Assembly: GCA_950097015.1 (NCBI GenBank)
Contig: CATNEN010000001.1
Span: 1,538,001-1,602,000 of the forward strand
Direction: 5' to 3'
Source of the DNA: Macrostomum hystrix
Lineage: Eukaryota; Platyhelminthes; Macrostomidae
DNA: 64,000 nucleotides
Shown here: in pieces, positions 42,295 to 52,819 of the stretch
Position numbering within the stretch: position 1 is the stretch's first letter
How the letters are laid out: every line of letters begins with the position of its first letter
Notes under the pieces: generated by a model
Databases searched by the model: none
What the model saw: only the letters and a program-made list of their open reading frames with translations
Told to the model about the DNA's origin: nothing
Program-made: the position numbers and the translations under genes

Positions 42295-42497
42295 CATGAA
42301 CTCGTCATAGGGGTTTCTACAGAGCAATGTCACTGGTTCTTGTCACCAGGGTCTCCGATAAGAATAGCTAAATATCTCAACGATGCTGACTCGCACGGCT
42401 TTGAAAGTCAGCTAATCGTAAAGGGTGGAAAATTTCGATTCAGATGGAGTTTTACGAAAATCGGTCATTCGGTTTGGGAGCTATCGGGAAGTAGGCA
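42295..42497 (+). CDS. possible internal exon of an unknown gene
   Basis: An open stretch is bounded by an acceptor (TTGAACCAG) and a good donor (GCA|GTGAGT). It reads 'HELVIGVSTEQCHWFLSPGS' then 'IAKYLNDADSHGFESQLIVK' and 'FRFRWSFTKIGHSVWELSGS'. It has no internal Met-led frame and no family I know. It may be joined to the ORF at 42808-43269, but the phase match I can find is weak. Confidence 0.3.
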
Positions 42498-42731
42498 GTG
42501 AGTATTTGAAATTCCCCCGAGAAGTCTTTCTATACTGTTGAAGGTAGTACAAACGACAGGGCTTATATAATTTAGTGCTATTAAATAAAATAAAATGTAT
42601 ATAATTTAATTTATGCCTTTTACTAGTACAGTCCTTTCTACAACTTAGCTCGTATTGATTTTCTGGAGTTGTTAATCGGGATCAATTCTTGAAATAGATG
42701 GATAGATAGATAGCTAGATAGACTGTGGCTT

Positions 42732-42780
42732 TACCGTGGATTAACCGCGGATTAACGGTGTTCATTAACCGTGGATTTTC
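42732..42780. promoter_or_regulatory. CCGYGGATTAA motif cluster
   Basis: CCGTGGATTAA, CCGCGGATTAA and CCGTGGATTTT lie in succession, with an inverted TTAACGGTG between. They resemble the CCGCGGA clusters elsewhere in this region and sit just before the ORF at 42808. Confidence 0.35.
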
Positions 42781-42807
42781 CCCAGATTGAAGTCAAAATG
42801 GAACTAA

Positions 42808-43269
42808 ATGCACATGGTTTGTAGCAAATCGACATTTCAAGTTCAAGCAGAGAGCAGATCAATAACAGAAGTCAAAGAGAACATGAAAAAGTCAATCGAA
42901 GAATCGGCAAGTGCTGATCTGGGAGATGTTAGGCGAGGCACGAGGCATGCCCGGGATGTTCTGGCACCCGATAAACTGATGCACTACGGGATTGATTGGT
43001 ACACAATCTTCATTGGCCCAGCATATTGTGCGCTGTTTTTTGCCATCTGTCTTCTTTTTTACAATGCTCCAAGCTCTATGCCTAGCAGTGACGGATCAGA
43101 TGGTGCTTCAAGCCTGTATCATTTATTAGGCTATAAAAAGTTTTCTGTTCTACTAAGACGCCAGTTAATGTGTTATGCGCTTCGTTATCTGCGGCTTCTT
43201 ATTCTGGTTAGGCTATGCGAACTCTCGAAACTTCACCCGTTATTAAGTACTTACAATCCCTATGCATGA
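42808..43269 (+). CDS. hypothetical 153-residue membrane protein
   Basis: An ATG-led frame encodes a charged N-terminal half ('VKENMKKSIEESASADLGD', 'RRGTRHARDVLAP'). One strong hydrophobic segment follows ('WYTIFIGPAYCALFFAICLL', about residues 69-92) and then a Leu/Arg-rich C-terminus. No family is recognised. It may be a real small gene, the last exon of a gene that includes 42295-42497, or chance. Confidence 0.35.
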   Translation: MHMVCSKSTFQVQAESRSITEVKENMKKSIEESASADLGDVRRGTRHARDVLAPDKLMHYGIDWYTIFIGPAYCALFFAICLLFYNAPSSMPSSDGSDGASSLYHLLGYKKFSVLLRRQLMCYALRYLRLLILVRLCELSKLHPLLSTYNPYA

Positions 43270-44740
43270 ATTGTGTGTTTTTAAGTTTCGCTGTATATTC
43301 GTAACTGTATGTGAGACTCATTTCCAACCTTACTACTAACGCCATCTGCAGTAGTCTATGGAAAGTATTAACTTCTGTTTTATATTACTGATTTTCCATA
43401 AATAGTCTATGGAAAAAGTTTATGTTTAAGTATGCTATTGGTTCCCTTCTAGGTTAGTTGGATCATACGTAGACGTATAAAAAGGCTCCTAATTCTAGCT
43501 GCCATCATGTGACACATTTTTGTGCAAAAAATTGACGTTCAAATGAATTGTAAGAAATGTGCTCTCGCAGCCTTTGATACCGGTGCAGTGAACGAGCATT
43601 AAACAGTCTATAAAAGAGTTTTGTGTTTTGTGCATACATGTAATCCTATTGAAAGACTTAGTGTTTACGATAAGCTTTGTCATCGTCAGTGGTAATTAAT
43701 TCTCAACGCCTTCATTAACTGTCAGTTTGTCTACTTCAATTTATCTCTAGTAAACATTTTTGTATCAAACATACCGACAATGACATAACAGAAAAATACA
43801 TCTGCATGCATAAATGCATTTCAATCAGTTGCTTATTTTGTCTCCGTATAAAAATTAGAAAGATTAGAAAGGTTATGTTAGGCTTGCACTGCAGTGTTCT
43901 CGTGTTCTGCACGAGTTCGTTAATCGTTATCGCTGAATTCTTAACTGCTCTTATTTTGCACTTCTGTTGGGCTGAGAAATACTTGGACGTAGAAGTAAAA
44001 TTAAATGTAATACAACCTAAAAAATAAATTCATTACATCCAGTTTATTTCTTAGTTTATCATTGTGCTCTGACGCGGTAATTCCACGGTAATTCTACGGA
44101 ATTACCGCGGAAAAGCCGCACTATTAGACGCGAGCGTGCAACATTTACTATAAGTACATATGCTGATAGTAGAAATTAACGAGGGCGTTTTACGACGTCG
44201 AAATCTCACATCGTCGAAAAATTAAATTGCCACAACGCCGAAACATCACGTCGAATTGCGCTGCAGAGATGGCTACAAGGCAACTTCACAATGTCACAAA
44301 GTATCCTCTCTCTGCAGTGCTATTCGACGTTGTGAATTTTCATTTGATGTATGCTCTGTTATAATAATTTTTTGTCGATTAAATATAGTCAAATGTTGTC
44401 AAGTCGTCGTTGATAGTTTTAAGATTTGTTTTTTTCCTGAGTAAGGAGAAACAGTATACTTTTTTCTTAAGTATAAAATCTTATTACTGTTTGTAAAGAA
44501 AATAAGGGGCGGGACATGTGTTTGGATAACAATGCCATAGCTAAAATATCGTAAAGGAATCCAAATGTACAATGAAATATTGAAAATGAACTTTAAATTT
44601 TAATACACTTATGTATTGATTGTGTGTAGGGATTATGAATCGCCACAATAGCGTCTACTTGAGTTGAAGCAATCTTGATGTCAACGGAGTAGGAGAGAGA
44701 GCAGGCTGTGCATCTCACAATCTGAAACGTGTACACGAAG
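43270..44740. other. intergenic between the hypothetical ORF and TRAF-like 3
   Basis: No gene. A third CCGCGGA-type cluster is at 44075-44120 (CCACGGTAATT, CTACGGAATTA, CCGCGGAAAAG). Near 44255-44320 there is a loose inverted repeat around GCGCTGCAGAGA and TCTCTGCAGTGC. Confidence 0.45.
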
Positions 44741-44747
44741 ACACGAT

Positions 44748-45668
44748 TCACCAGACAGAATTTCTTCGTCCCATTCGTCCCAAGGTAGCACCGGTTTGGT
44801 TCTCATTCTTGAGGTCCTTAGAGTCTTCTTCTAGTACAACGCTGCTTCGTCTTGAAGCCAACAGCTTCTTCTGGGAGCGCTGCTGCAGGCTGTATAGCTT
44901 TAGCTCCAGATTCTTGAGCTTTTCCTGCATTTTCTCCAGCCGAAAATCTTTGGAAGCTTCTCTGGCGAGAATATCGTCCAGGAGTTTCAACTTCTTCTTA
45001 AATCGATCCACTATGAGGCTCAGGTGCTCGTCAGTAGCCGACCTGTAGTGCTCATCCAGCTGCGACATCCTCGGTGTTGCCTGGCCACCAACACTCACTT
45101 TGTACTTGCACTCGCTCTGTCGCTCCGGACAAGTGCTCAGGTGCTCCACGAACTCCTGACGTTTCAGCATCCGGCTGGAGTCGCCACAGACCGGACAGGG
45201 TGCTCGCAGCTCCGAGCAGCAGTCGGAGGACTGCAGGTTCCTGTGGCTTTTGTCCATCTCGAGCTGAGCGACTCGCAATGAGCAGAGATCGCATGTGGTG
45301 AGCTGGAACTGGCACTCGTTGGCCAGGTGCGAGTGCAGGTGCTTCCACAGGACCTGCTTCTCACAGCCGGCCTCAGAGTTCGGACAATACACTTGCAGCT
45401 CCAGCACCTCTCTTCTGGTCGCCAGATCCGGGATGAAGTCTCTCGGGCTCACGAACAGCTTGAGAACCTCGGCCCCGTCTCTGCAAACGCCGTTGTAGCA
45501 CAGACAGAGTCGCTTGCTCTCAGGTAGAAATTCGCTGTTAACGCACCGCTGGCACAGGCGGCAGCCGTGTGGAGTCTGGAGGCCGTCGACAAGAGGCTGG
45601 GAGCAGCCGCTGCACCGCAGGTGCGGTTGCAGGGCATCGGGCTCCACCAGTCTTAAAGAAGCATGCAT
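44748..45668 (-). CDS. TRAF-like zinc-finger protein 3, MATH-less, permuted RING
   Basis: The frame encodes 306 residues in one exon on the minus strand, convergent with the two other TRAF-like genes. The RING-like start has C19-x2-C22 and 'HGCRLCQRC' (H34, C36), the same His/Cys swap as TRAF-like 2, and ends in C55-x-C57. TRAF zinc fingers (about 95-225) include 'CPNSEAGCEK', 'HLANECQFQLTTCDLC', 'HRNLQSSDCC' and 'CPVCGDSSRMLKRQEFVEHL'. The last block is nearly identical to that of TRAF-like 2. A coiled coil runs about 228-275, followed by a Ser/Arg-rich tail. There is no MATH domain. The 39-bp CRE-CCAAT array lies about 830-1310 bp upstream of its start codon. Confidence 0.77.
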   Translation of the reverse strand: MHASLRLVEPDALQPHLRCSGCSQPLVDGLQTPHGCRLCQRCVNSEFLPESKRLCLCYNGVCRDGAEVLKLFVSPRDFIPDLATRREVLELQVYCPNSEAGCEKQVLWKHLHSHLANECQFQLTTCDLCSLRVAQLEMDKSHRNLQSSDCCSELRAPCPVCGDSSRMLKRQEFVEHLSTCPERQSECKYKVSVGGQATPRMSQLDEHYRSATDEHLSLIVDRFKKKLKLLDDILAREASKDFRLEKMQEKLKNLELKLYSLQQRSQKKLLASRRSSVVLEEDSKDLKNENQTGATLGRMGRRNSVW

Positions 45669-45853
45669 GGCTTGCCAAATCTTTCAGCTGATGAAGCTGC
45701 TATTCTGCTAGTTTCTTGTCAATGTTGTGGAATATAGCCGTTTAACGAAGCTTTTATCTGCGTTTTCTATTTTTTTCTATCGTTTTCTGCGCTTTTTATA
45801 GCTCAAACATACTGAATTCATAAATTCAAGCTAATTTTAGATTAAACAAAAAT

Positions 45854-45939
45854 AGAATTGCACTCTGATGAGCTCAAATCAAGGACCACTATAGAAGACT
45901 TCTTCTAGTGGTCCTTGGCTCGAATGTGCACGCAATTCC
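45854..45939. repeat. imperfect 40-bp inverted repeat, GTGGTCCTTG type
   Basis: CAAGGACCACTATAGAAG and CTTCTAGTGGTCCTTG form the core stem. Pairing extends outward through GAATTGC and GCAATTC with bulges. It is related to 41703-41768. Confidence 0.7.
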
Positions 45940-45995
45940 ATTCCTGAGAATTTTGTTGAATTAGAAGAACCCTATGTGAGTGTAGTGCCATCTCA

Positions 45996-46238
45996 ATGGA
46001 ACAGAATTCATACCTTACCCAGTTGAGCCAGTGGCTATTGCGCGACGCATTCAAAGGCTGCGTTTGGCTGTTCAGTCAGTGCATTGTGGAGGCCGACATT
46101 CCACGGACCACACCCACCCCAGTTTTTACCCCAGTTCAGAACGGCATTCTACTCACAGTAGTACGAATAGCTTTCATAGTTTGCAATAAAATGTCTCAGT
46201 ATTATGATCATCTAATATTCTGTAGTAATAATCTGTAG
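45996..46238 (+). other. short ORF of doubtful status
   Basis: An 80-codon ATG frame begins 'MEQNSYLTQLSQWLLRDAFK'. The first 50 codons look somewhat protein-like and the rest is AT-driven. No family is recognised and no splice partner is visible. Confidence 0.2.
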
Positions 46239-46519
46239 TAATAACTACCAGTAAGTCTTTCTTAAAACAGAGTATACTTTCAGCTTAAATAATTAGTTTG
46301 AACATCGACTCATCTGGGGGTTCAGAGAGTAATTTTTTTTCTAAATATTGACTTTGTGAAATTAGCAAGCAGTGATAATTTACATATTTCGAAGTTATGA
46401 TTTAATTGACTGTGATTTTATTCTCACTTTCTACTTTTGCTAATCTTTTAGGTGCATATTATGCTAATTCTAACTTCCTAACTTTATGTTATTACGGACG
46501 CTAACAAATAAAGCGCTGC

Positions 46520-46977
46520 TGGTGGAGGGAGTTGGATTTCAGCCAATGAAGCACTGCGGATGGATGGAGATGGACGTCAGCCAATGAATCGCCGCCTCCT
46601 GGAGAGAGGGGGACGTCAGCCAATGAATCACCGCCTCCTGGAGGGAGGTGGATGTCAGCCAATGAATCGCCGCCTCCTGGAGGGAGGGGGACGTCAGCCA
46701 ATGAATCACCGCCTCCTGGAGGGAGGTGGATGTCAGCCAATGAATCGCCGCCTCCTGGAGGGAGGTAGACGTCAGCCAATGAAACGCTGCAGATGGAGGG
46801 AGGTGGATGTCAGCCAATGAATCGCCGCCTCCTGGAGGGAGGGGGACGTCAGCCAATGAATCACCGCCTCCTGGAGGGAGGTGGACGTCAGCCAATGAAT
46901 CGCCGCCTCCTAGAGGGAGGTAGACGTCAGCCAATGAAACGCTGCAGATGGAGGGAGATGGACGTCAGCCAATAAAG
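46520..46977. repeat. 39-bp array of CRE-like plus CCAAT modules
   Basis: Twelve tandem units contain CAGCCAATGA or CAGCCAATAA, an NF-Y-type CCAAT box. In eight of them GACGTCA, a near-complete CRE, directly abuts it (GACGTCAGCCAATGA); three have GATGTCA instead. The rest of each unit is GC-rich (CGCCGCCTCCTGGAGGGAGG). Frames open on both strands are artefacts of the 39-bp period. It may act as an enhancer or promoter block for TRAF-like 3, or be a fortuitous satellite. Confidence 0.85.
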
Positions 46978-47082
46978 CGTCCAAAAAATCAGTAAATGTG
47001 TCTTTTGGCTCTGTAGAGGACAATTTTGCCTGAATTTATTTCCGTTTCCAGCGCGGTAGACAATTACGATAATAACTTGGCG

Positions 47083-47130
47083 CGAGAGGCAAACGCTTTA
47101 GACCGCTCTGCCACTCACCCCCTGGACAAG
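47083..47130 (-). mobile_element. tRNA-like SINE head (family 2), reversed fragment
   Basis: GCGAGAGGCAAACGCTTTAG and ACCGCTCTGCCACTCACC are the reverse complement of the head at 47571-47615. Confidence 0.65.
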
Positions 47131-47570
47131 TAAAGATACTTGACTATTGTGTAGTCAAACCACCGTGTCATTCATCCACGATTAATGACCGTTTTTCTAA
47201 TTAGTATTTAGCTGTTTCTACTCTTGAGTTTATAATACAAAGTAGGGGAAATTCTGTTGTTTGAAAACTACGATAGTTTAGTAGTTTAAGAAACTGTCTT
47301 CAATTAAACCTCTTTCCAGCCAGTTAGTTATAAGTGCTTCGTTTTCTATTCCGAGCAACTAGTTGTGACGAGTTAACCGTTAGAGAACGTTGTGCAATCA
47401 CTAATAATTATAACGTTAGTTTCCAAGCAAAGTTAAATTTATCTTTCAAAATCATATAACCATCGAATCTCTACAAAAGTGGGAGAATATCCTTAAAAAT
47501 TAGCGAATCTTAAAAAATCTGCGAAAATATGAAATTATCGACGAATCTTTAATTTATTAGGCGATTTTTA
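47131..47570. other. AT-rich spacer, no gene seen
   Basis: Nothing recognised. Confidence 0.5.
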
Positions 47571-47830
47571 GTGAGTGGCGCAGAGCGACTAAAGCGTTTT
47601 ACTCTCGCACCAAGGTTCCTGAGTTCGATTCCACCGCGAGGCTACATTCGTTTGGGGCGCAGCCGCGGAGAGAAGGCTCGAGGGCTTGTCGTGAAATTCG
47701 CGCCCTTGAGGGCTAACCTCCAAGGCACAGTGAGAGTGTACACTGCCTGACGATGAGGAAGCCAAGGCAGGTGTTCACACACCCGTGTGACTTTGTGCCT
47801 GTGTACAGTATCTGTGTACGTGTGTGCTCA
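47571..47830 (+). mobile_element. tRNA-derived SINE (family 2), best copy
   Basis: A tRNA-like head has an A-box region GAGTGGCGCAGAGCG and a B box GAGTTCGATTCC. The body follows with GGCGCAGCCGCGGAGAGAAG, TTCGCGCCCTTGAGGGCTAA and CAAGGCACAGTGAGAGTGTA. Four or five decayed relatives are in this window (12690, 14319, 21250, 39497, 47083). I could not fix a target-site duplication. Confidence 0.8.
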
Positions 47831-48310
47831 AGACGTGCTCTCCGCAGAATGAAGAAGAAGAAAAATTGTCTCGCGGCTTCAAATGTCACCAATTAATATT
47901 CGCGCACCCACAGCCAGCCTTTCTGCAAATATGCTTTATTACAGTAAGCGTGTACCAAATTATCCTTCCCAATCGTTCCTTTTTCGGGAGGGCCTCGATT
48001 TTAAAGCATGTCCAGAAAAAAATTGAGCAAAGTATAAAGTGTAAGTCAGGGACAAGATCAAAGGAGTCGCGTGGTTTGGAGCGGATATCAAAGTGGCCGA
48101 TAGTTCATTAATTATGAAATATTCATCAATTTGAATTTTAAGTCACATTCTCGGAGCCCGACAAAGGGGTGCCCTAATGGTCTAATAATAAACTAGCGAG
48201 ATTAGTACAAGGATTGAGCCGAATTACGGATACGATAGGATCTTCTATTGCTTTTATCTGGTCAGAAGCATATTCTAATATCTTTTGCATTTCATGCGTA
48301 CTTAAGGCTA
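47831..48310. other. spacer, no gene seen
   Basis: A 95-codon frame at 47824-48111 overlaps the SINE tail and shows no family pattern. Confidence 0.4.
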
Positions 48311-48311
48311 C

Positions 48312-49238
48312 TTTCTCATTTCCGCTCTCTAATCTCATATCTCCGATCTCTACTCTCATATCTACCCTCTCTAATCTCAACTATCCGCTCTCTACTCTCA
48401 TATCTACCCTCTCTAATCTCATATCTCCGATCTCTACTCTCATATCTACCCTCTCTAATCTCATATCTCCGATCTCTACTCTCATATCTACCCTCTCTAA
48501 TCTCATATCTCCGATCTCTACTCTCATATCTACCCTCTCTAATCTCATATCTCCGATCTCTACTCTCATATCTACCCTCTCTAATCTCATATCTCCGATC
48601 TCTACTCTCAAATCTACCCTCTCTAATCTCATATCTCAGATCTCTACTCTCATATTTACCCTCTCTAATCTCAACTATCCGCTCTCTACTCTCATATCTC
48701 CGCTCTCTACTCTCAAATATCCGCTCTCTACTCTCATATCTCCGCTCTCTACTCTCATGTCTCCGCTCTCTACTCTCATATTTTCGCTCTCTACTCTCAT
48801 ATCTACCCTCTCTAATCCCATATATCCGATCTCTAATCTCACATCTCCGATCTCTAATCTCATATCTCCGATCTCTACTCTAATATCTACCCTCTCTAAT
48901 CTCATATCTTCGCTCTCTACTCTCATATCTCCGCTCTCTACTCTCATATCGCCGCTCTATACTCTCATATCTCCGCTCTCTACTCTCAAATATCCGCTCT
49001 CTACTCTCATATCTCCGCTCTCTACTCTCATATCTCCGCTCTCTACTCTCAAATATCCGCTCTCTACTCTCAAATATCCGCTCTCTACTCTCATATCTCC
49101 GCTCTCTACTCTCATATCTCCGCTCTCTATTCTCAAATATCCGCTCTCTACTCTCATATCTCCGCTCTCTACTCTCATATCTCCGCTCTCTACTCTCATA
49201 TCTCCGCTCTCTACTCTCAAATATCCGCTCTCTACTGT
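48312..49238 (+). repeat. 21-bp minisatellite (TCTCTACTCTCATATCTCCGC type)
   Basis: About 44 units. The 5' half alternates two variants (CATATCTACCC, CATATCTCCGA) as 42-bp dimers. The 3' half is a CATATCTCCGC or CAAATATCCGC monomer array. The period divisible by three keeps long spurious frames open. Confidence 0.92.
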
Positions 49239-49624
49239 TGAGTTTACACTCTGAAATGATATTCCATTCGTCTCAAATCATACTGCCACATTCATACTCG
49301 AAAATAATATTTAATAAGAATTGCACAACTGTAAACAGTATGCAAATGATGAGATATGACTGGCTATCATCATGTAAGTTAAAACAAGTATGCTTGCACA
49401 GAATCCACAAATACTTCTCTACCATCAGTTGAGTTCAATTTAGACAGCGAAGATCGTTAAGAATTTTTATCGGGAAAATTCAAATCAAACTGTAAATTGG
49501 CGAAACGAGAAAAACTTGGAATCTGTGCCAACGCGACTAACTAACTAGAATTGATATGTTACCAACTTGGCACTTTACATTCTTACTTTATTTTAGTGCA
49601 ACAGCAAGCAAGTTGTTTTTTACC

Positions 49625-50212
49625 CTATCTCACCCTAGTCTCTCATCTCTCCTACCTCCTACCTCTCATCTCTCCTCTCTTCTCCCTCTCATCTCACCTC
49701 TCACCCTAGTCTCTCATCTCGCCCGTCTCTCATCTCACCCTAGTCTCGCATCTCACCCTAGTCTCTCATCTCACCTCTCACCCTAGTCTCTCATCTCGCC
49801 CGTCTCTCATCTCACCCTAGTCTCTCATCTCGCCCGTCTCTCATCTCACCCTAGTCTCTCATCTCACCATAGTCTCTCATCTCACCCTAGTCTCTCATCT
49901 CACCCTAGTCTCTCATCTCACCATAGTCTCTCATCTCACCCTAGTCTCTCATCTCACCCGTCTCTCATCTCACCCTAGTCTCTCATCTCGCCCGTCTCTC
50001 ATCTCACCTCTCACCCTAGTCTCTCATCTCGCCCGTCTCTCATCTCACCCTAGTCTCTCATCTCACCCTAGTCTCTCATCTCACCCTAGTCTCTCATCTC
50101 ACCCTAGTCATCTCACCCTAGTCATCTCAGCCTAGTCTCTCATCTCACCCTAGTCATCTCACCCTTGTCTCTCATCTCACCCTAGACATCTCAGCCTAGT
50201 CTGTCATCTCTC
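49625..50212 (+). repeat. minisatellite (CCTAGTCTCTCATCTCAC type)
   Basis: About 30 copies of CTCATCTCACCCTAGTCT with CGCCCGTCTCT variants. On the minus strand each unit carries GGGTGAGATGAG, a donor-like core. Confidence 0.9.
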
Positions 50213-52377
50213 GTCTTCTGAAGTTAGATATTTCTATAAATTTCTTTCCTCGCTAGATATTTCTCCCCCGATTTCACACTCACAGAGAGGCCACGATAAA
50301 AGTACACGTCAGTTGCGTCCGATCCCACAAAATCTACTACGGCCCTAAAAGTCTGTTGCCTATTTTTCCCCACGAGTATGATATGATGAGTTGAGTGGAT
50401 CAACTTCATTGACAACCAGATGGCACTTATCAGCGCTGAGCTCAAACCAATTTCCTATACAGAAATGGTCAAGTGAAAATAGTTTTAGTAACAAATAAAT
50501 TGTCAAAAAAATTGAAACAGGCAAAGTAACGAAATAAATAATTAACGATATAAAAGTTTGGTAGAGCGAAAAACCTTCACCTTTTATAACGATGATAGCA
50601 AACAAGAAACAAATATAAAAATAATAATAAAAAAGTTTTTCCGCTCAACTAAATGTCAGAAAAGTAATGCTACAGTAATTTTATCTGTCATTCTGGTATC
50701 AAACATATACAAGTACATTCAGCATAGGGGGCAGTTTAATTTTAACAAATAACAAAAATTTTACCCCGCAATCAACTTTCGTCTGCTGCATCCGTAAAAA
50801 ATCATTTTTCAACTATTCCGGATGTCGCAGTTAAACTACGAGCTATTTTTTTCTTTTCTATAACTTTTGAAATTTGTGGCAATTTTATTTTTAGTTTGTA
50901 TAATTCGCTAGAACAACGACAATACTATTTTTTTACATTGAGTAAATTGACGCACACACACTTTTCATTTTTTAGTGTATTCTAGTTTATCCAACTATAC
51001 TAAATCTCTAAAGTCTGTCTGTCTGTCTGTCTGTGGAATTTCGATACACAGGCTAAATGCCTCAACCAAATTTGATCGCGTTTTTTGCTAAACATGCCAA
51101 ATTTTACTGGCATGAGACCTTGAAAATTTCGTTAGTCTGCTTCAATGCTAACAATATTAAATATTCGAAAAACGAGTTTTCCTATTGCTTTCAATAGGAG
51201 GCCAAACAAGGTTAAATTAGAATAGGGCCGGACACTGTCAGCTTTATTAGATTGCATCGGTGCTTTTTCTCGCCCGCGCGTGCATTGGTATAGCACTGAA
51301 CAGGGCCCGATACTCTCAATTGAATAGGATTGCGTCACTGCTTTTCGACCCGTACGTACGTTTATAAATTTGTCTCTTGGCTGATCGAGTGATTTGATTT
51401 AAATACGCAAACCGTACATAGCAGATTTCATGATTGGGCTTTTATGATGCTCAATGCTAGCGAGACCTCTCCTCCTCCTTTCTATCCATAAAACTGCAGC
51501 CTTTCTATTGTCAAACCTTGTCTCGACTTCGATCATTGTGCCGCTTTCTTTTCATCTAGCTCCGAAGTAAAGTACTTTAATGCTATTGTAGAATGCAGGT
51601 AGAATTTCAGCATCGGTTTTGTTACTGCTTCTTTTTCTTCTAATCTTCTAAACATCAGCAGTTAAAAACGTAAGTTCCTGTTTATTAGTATTTTTTGGGC
51701 ATTTTTGGGTTCGAGTATAAATACGAGTAAGTAAGTAAGCGATTTTGGTTAGCTACTGTCGAAGCAGATATTTGTTAGCTTTATTATTCCTGTACTCGCT
51801 TTCAGAAAATAGTATTCGTTTTCGAGTAAAGCAGCAAGTTTTATTCGATAATAAAACTTAGGAAATATTTTTTGTGCATAGCTGCAGGCGCTATCACAAT
51901 TGAGAACTGCAAGAAAAAAATATTGAGCGCAGCTAAGAGCGTAAATTATTTCCAATTTTTCTATTTTTTAGCATTGCTTTAAGCGTTATTCGATTAAAAA
52001 AATGGCTTATTTTATAATAATAATTATAAAACTTTATTCGACGAAGTCTGATCGAAACCGTTTTCTAAAGTGCTCAACGATTTTCTAAATGTGTCCAACG
52101 ATTTTCTAAATGTGTCCAACGATTTTCTAAATGTGTTTAACAGTTTTCTAAATGTATCTACCGTGCCACATGTAACAGGAGATGTAACAGGAGATATTTG
52201 TTGCCTTCTGGGCTGAGTAAAACGATGGACACATCGTTTCTATGCTATTTGGGGGCAATGGTTTCCTGTCAAAGAAAAAGGGCAAAAATTTCTTGCTGCG
52301 AGTTTGGTAGCCTGCAAGTAGCCTCCATTCTGGTATTATGGAGGTTCTCTTCTGTTTGAAGAACATTAGTTCTCTGC
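50213..52377. other. gene-poor AT-rich region
   Basis: No confident gene. Minus-strand fragments near 50280-50460 look faintly protein-like (WFELSADKCHLVVN, TFRAVVDFVGSDATDVYFY) and the first resembles a LINE reverse-transcriptase stretch, but stops and a frame change break them. A (GTCT)n run lies at 51016-51033. Confidence 0.4.
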
Positions 52378-52512
52378 TGCTGGGGGAATTAGTTCTCGGC
52401 TGCTGGGGGAATTGGTTCTCTGTTGCTCGGGGAATTAGTTCTCTGTTGCTGGGGAAATTAGTTCTCTGCTGCTGGGGAAATTAGTTCTCTGCTGCTGGGG
52501 AAATTAGTTCTC
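52378..52512 (+). repeat. 27-bp minisatellite (GTTCTCTGCTGCTGGGG type)
   Basis: Five copies of ATTAGTTCTCTGCTGCTGGG plus a GAA or AAA spacer. Confidence 0.85.
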
Positions 52513-52815
52513 ATGGCAAAACCAGCGTTTGAATCATGGCTAAACTAGAGTTTGAATCATAGTTAAACCAGAGTCTGAATCATTCTAAGCCAGAGTCTGA
52601 ATCATGGCTAAACCAGAGCTTAAATCATGGCTAAACCAGAGTCTGAATCATGGCTAAATTTACGTTTGAATCATGGCAAAACCAGAGTTTGAATAATGGC
52701 TAAACAAGAGTTTGAATCATGGCTAAACCAGCGTTTGAATCATGGCCAACCAGCGTCTGAATCATGGCTAAACCAGAGTTTATATCATGGCTAAACCAGA
52801 GTTTGAATCAAAGAT
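52513..52815 (+). repeat. 24-bp minisatellite (TGAATCATGGCTAAACCAGA type)
   Basis: About thirteen units with TTTGAATCATGGCTAAACCA and GTCTGAATC variants. Confidence 0.88.
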
Positions 52816-52819
52816 AAAC

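Noticed and set aside
46501-46975. Repeat-protein frames on both strands of the 39-bp array
   Set aside because: 39 bp is divisible by three, so frames stay open without selection; the CRE-CCAAT reading explains the array better.
47571-47645. Functional tRNA gene
   Set aside because: It has a tRNA-like head but is repeated in decayed copies and linked to a SINE body.
48214-49254. 346-codon frame rich in LSTLISP repeats
   Set aside because: It follows the 21-bp satellite exactly; three frames and the other strand are equally open.
50270-50605. Reverse-transcriptase fragment (WFELSADKCHLVVN)
   Set aside because: Only about 15 residues resemble LINE RT; the surrounding frame is broken and AT-driven, so I do not list it as an element.
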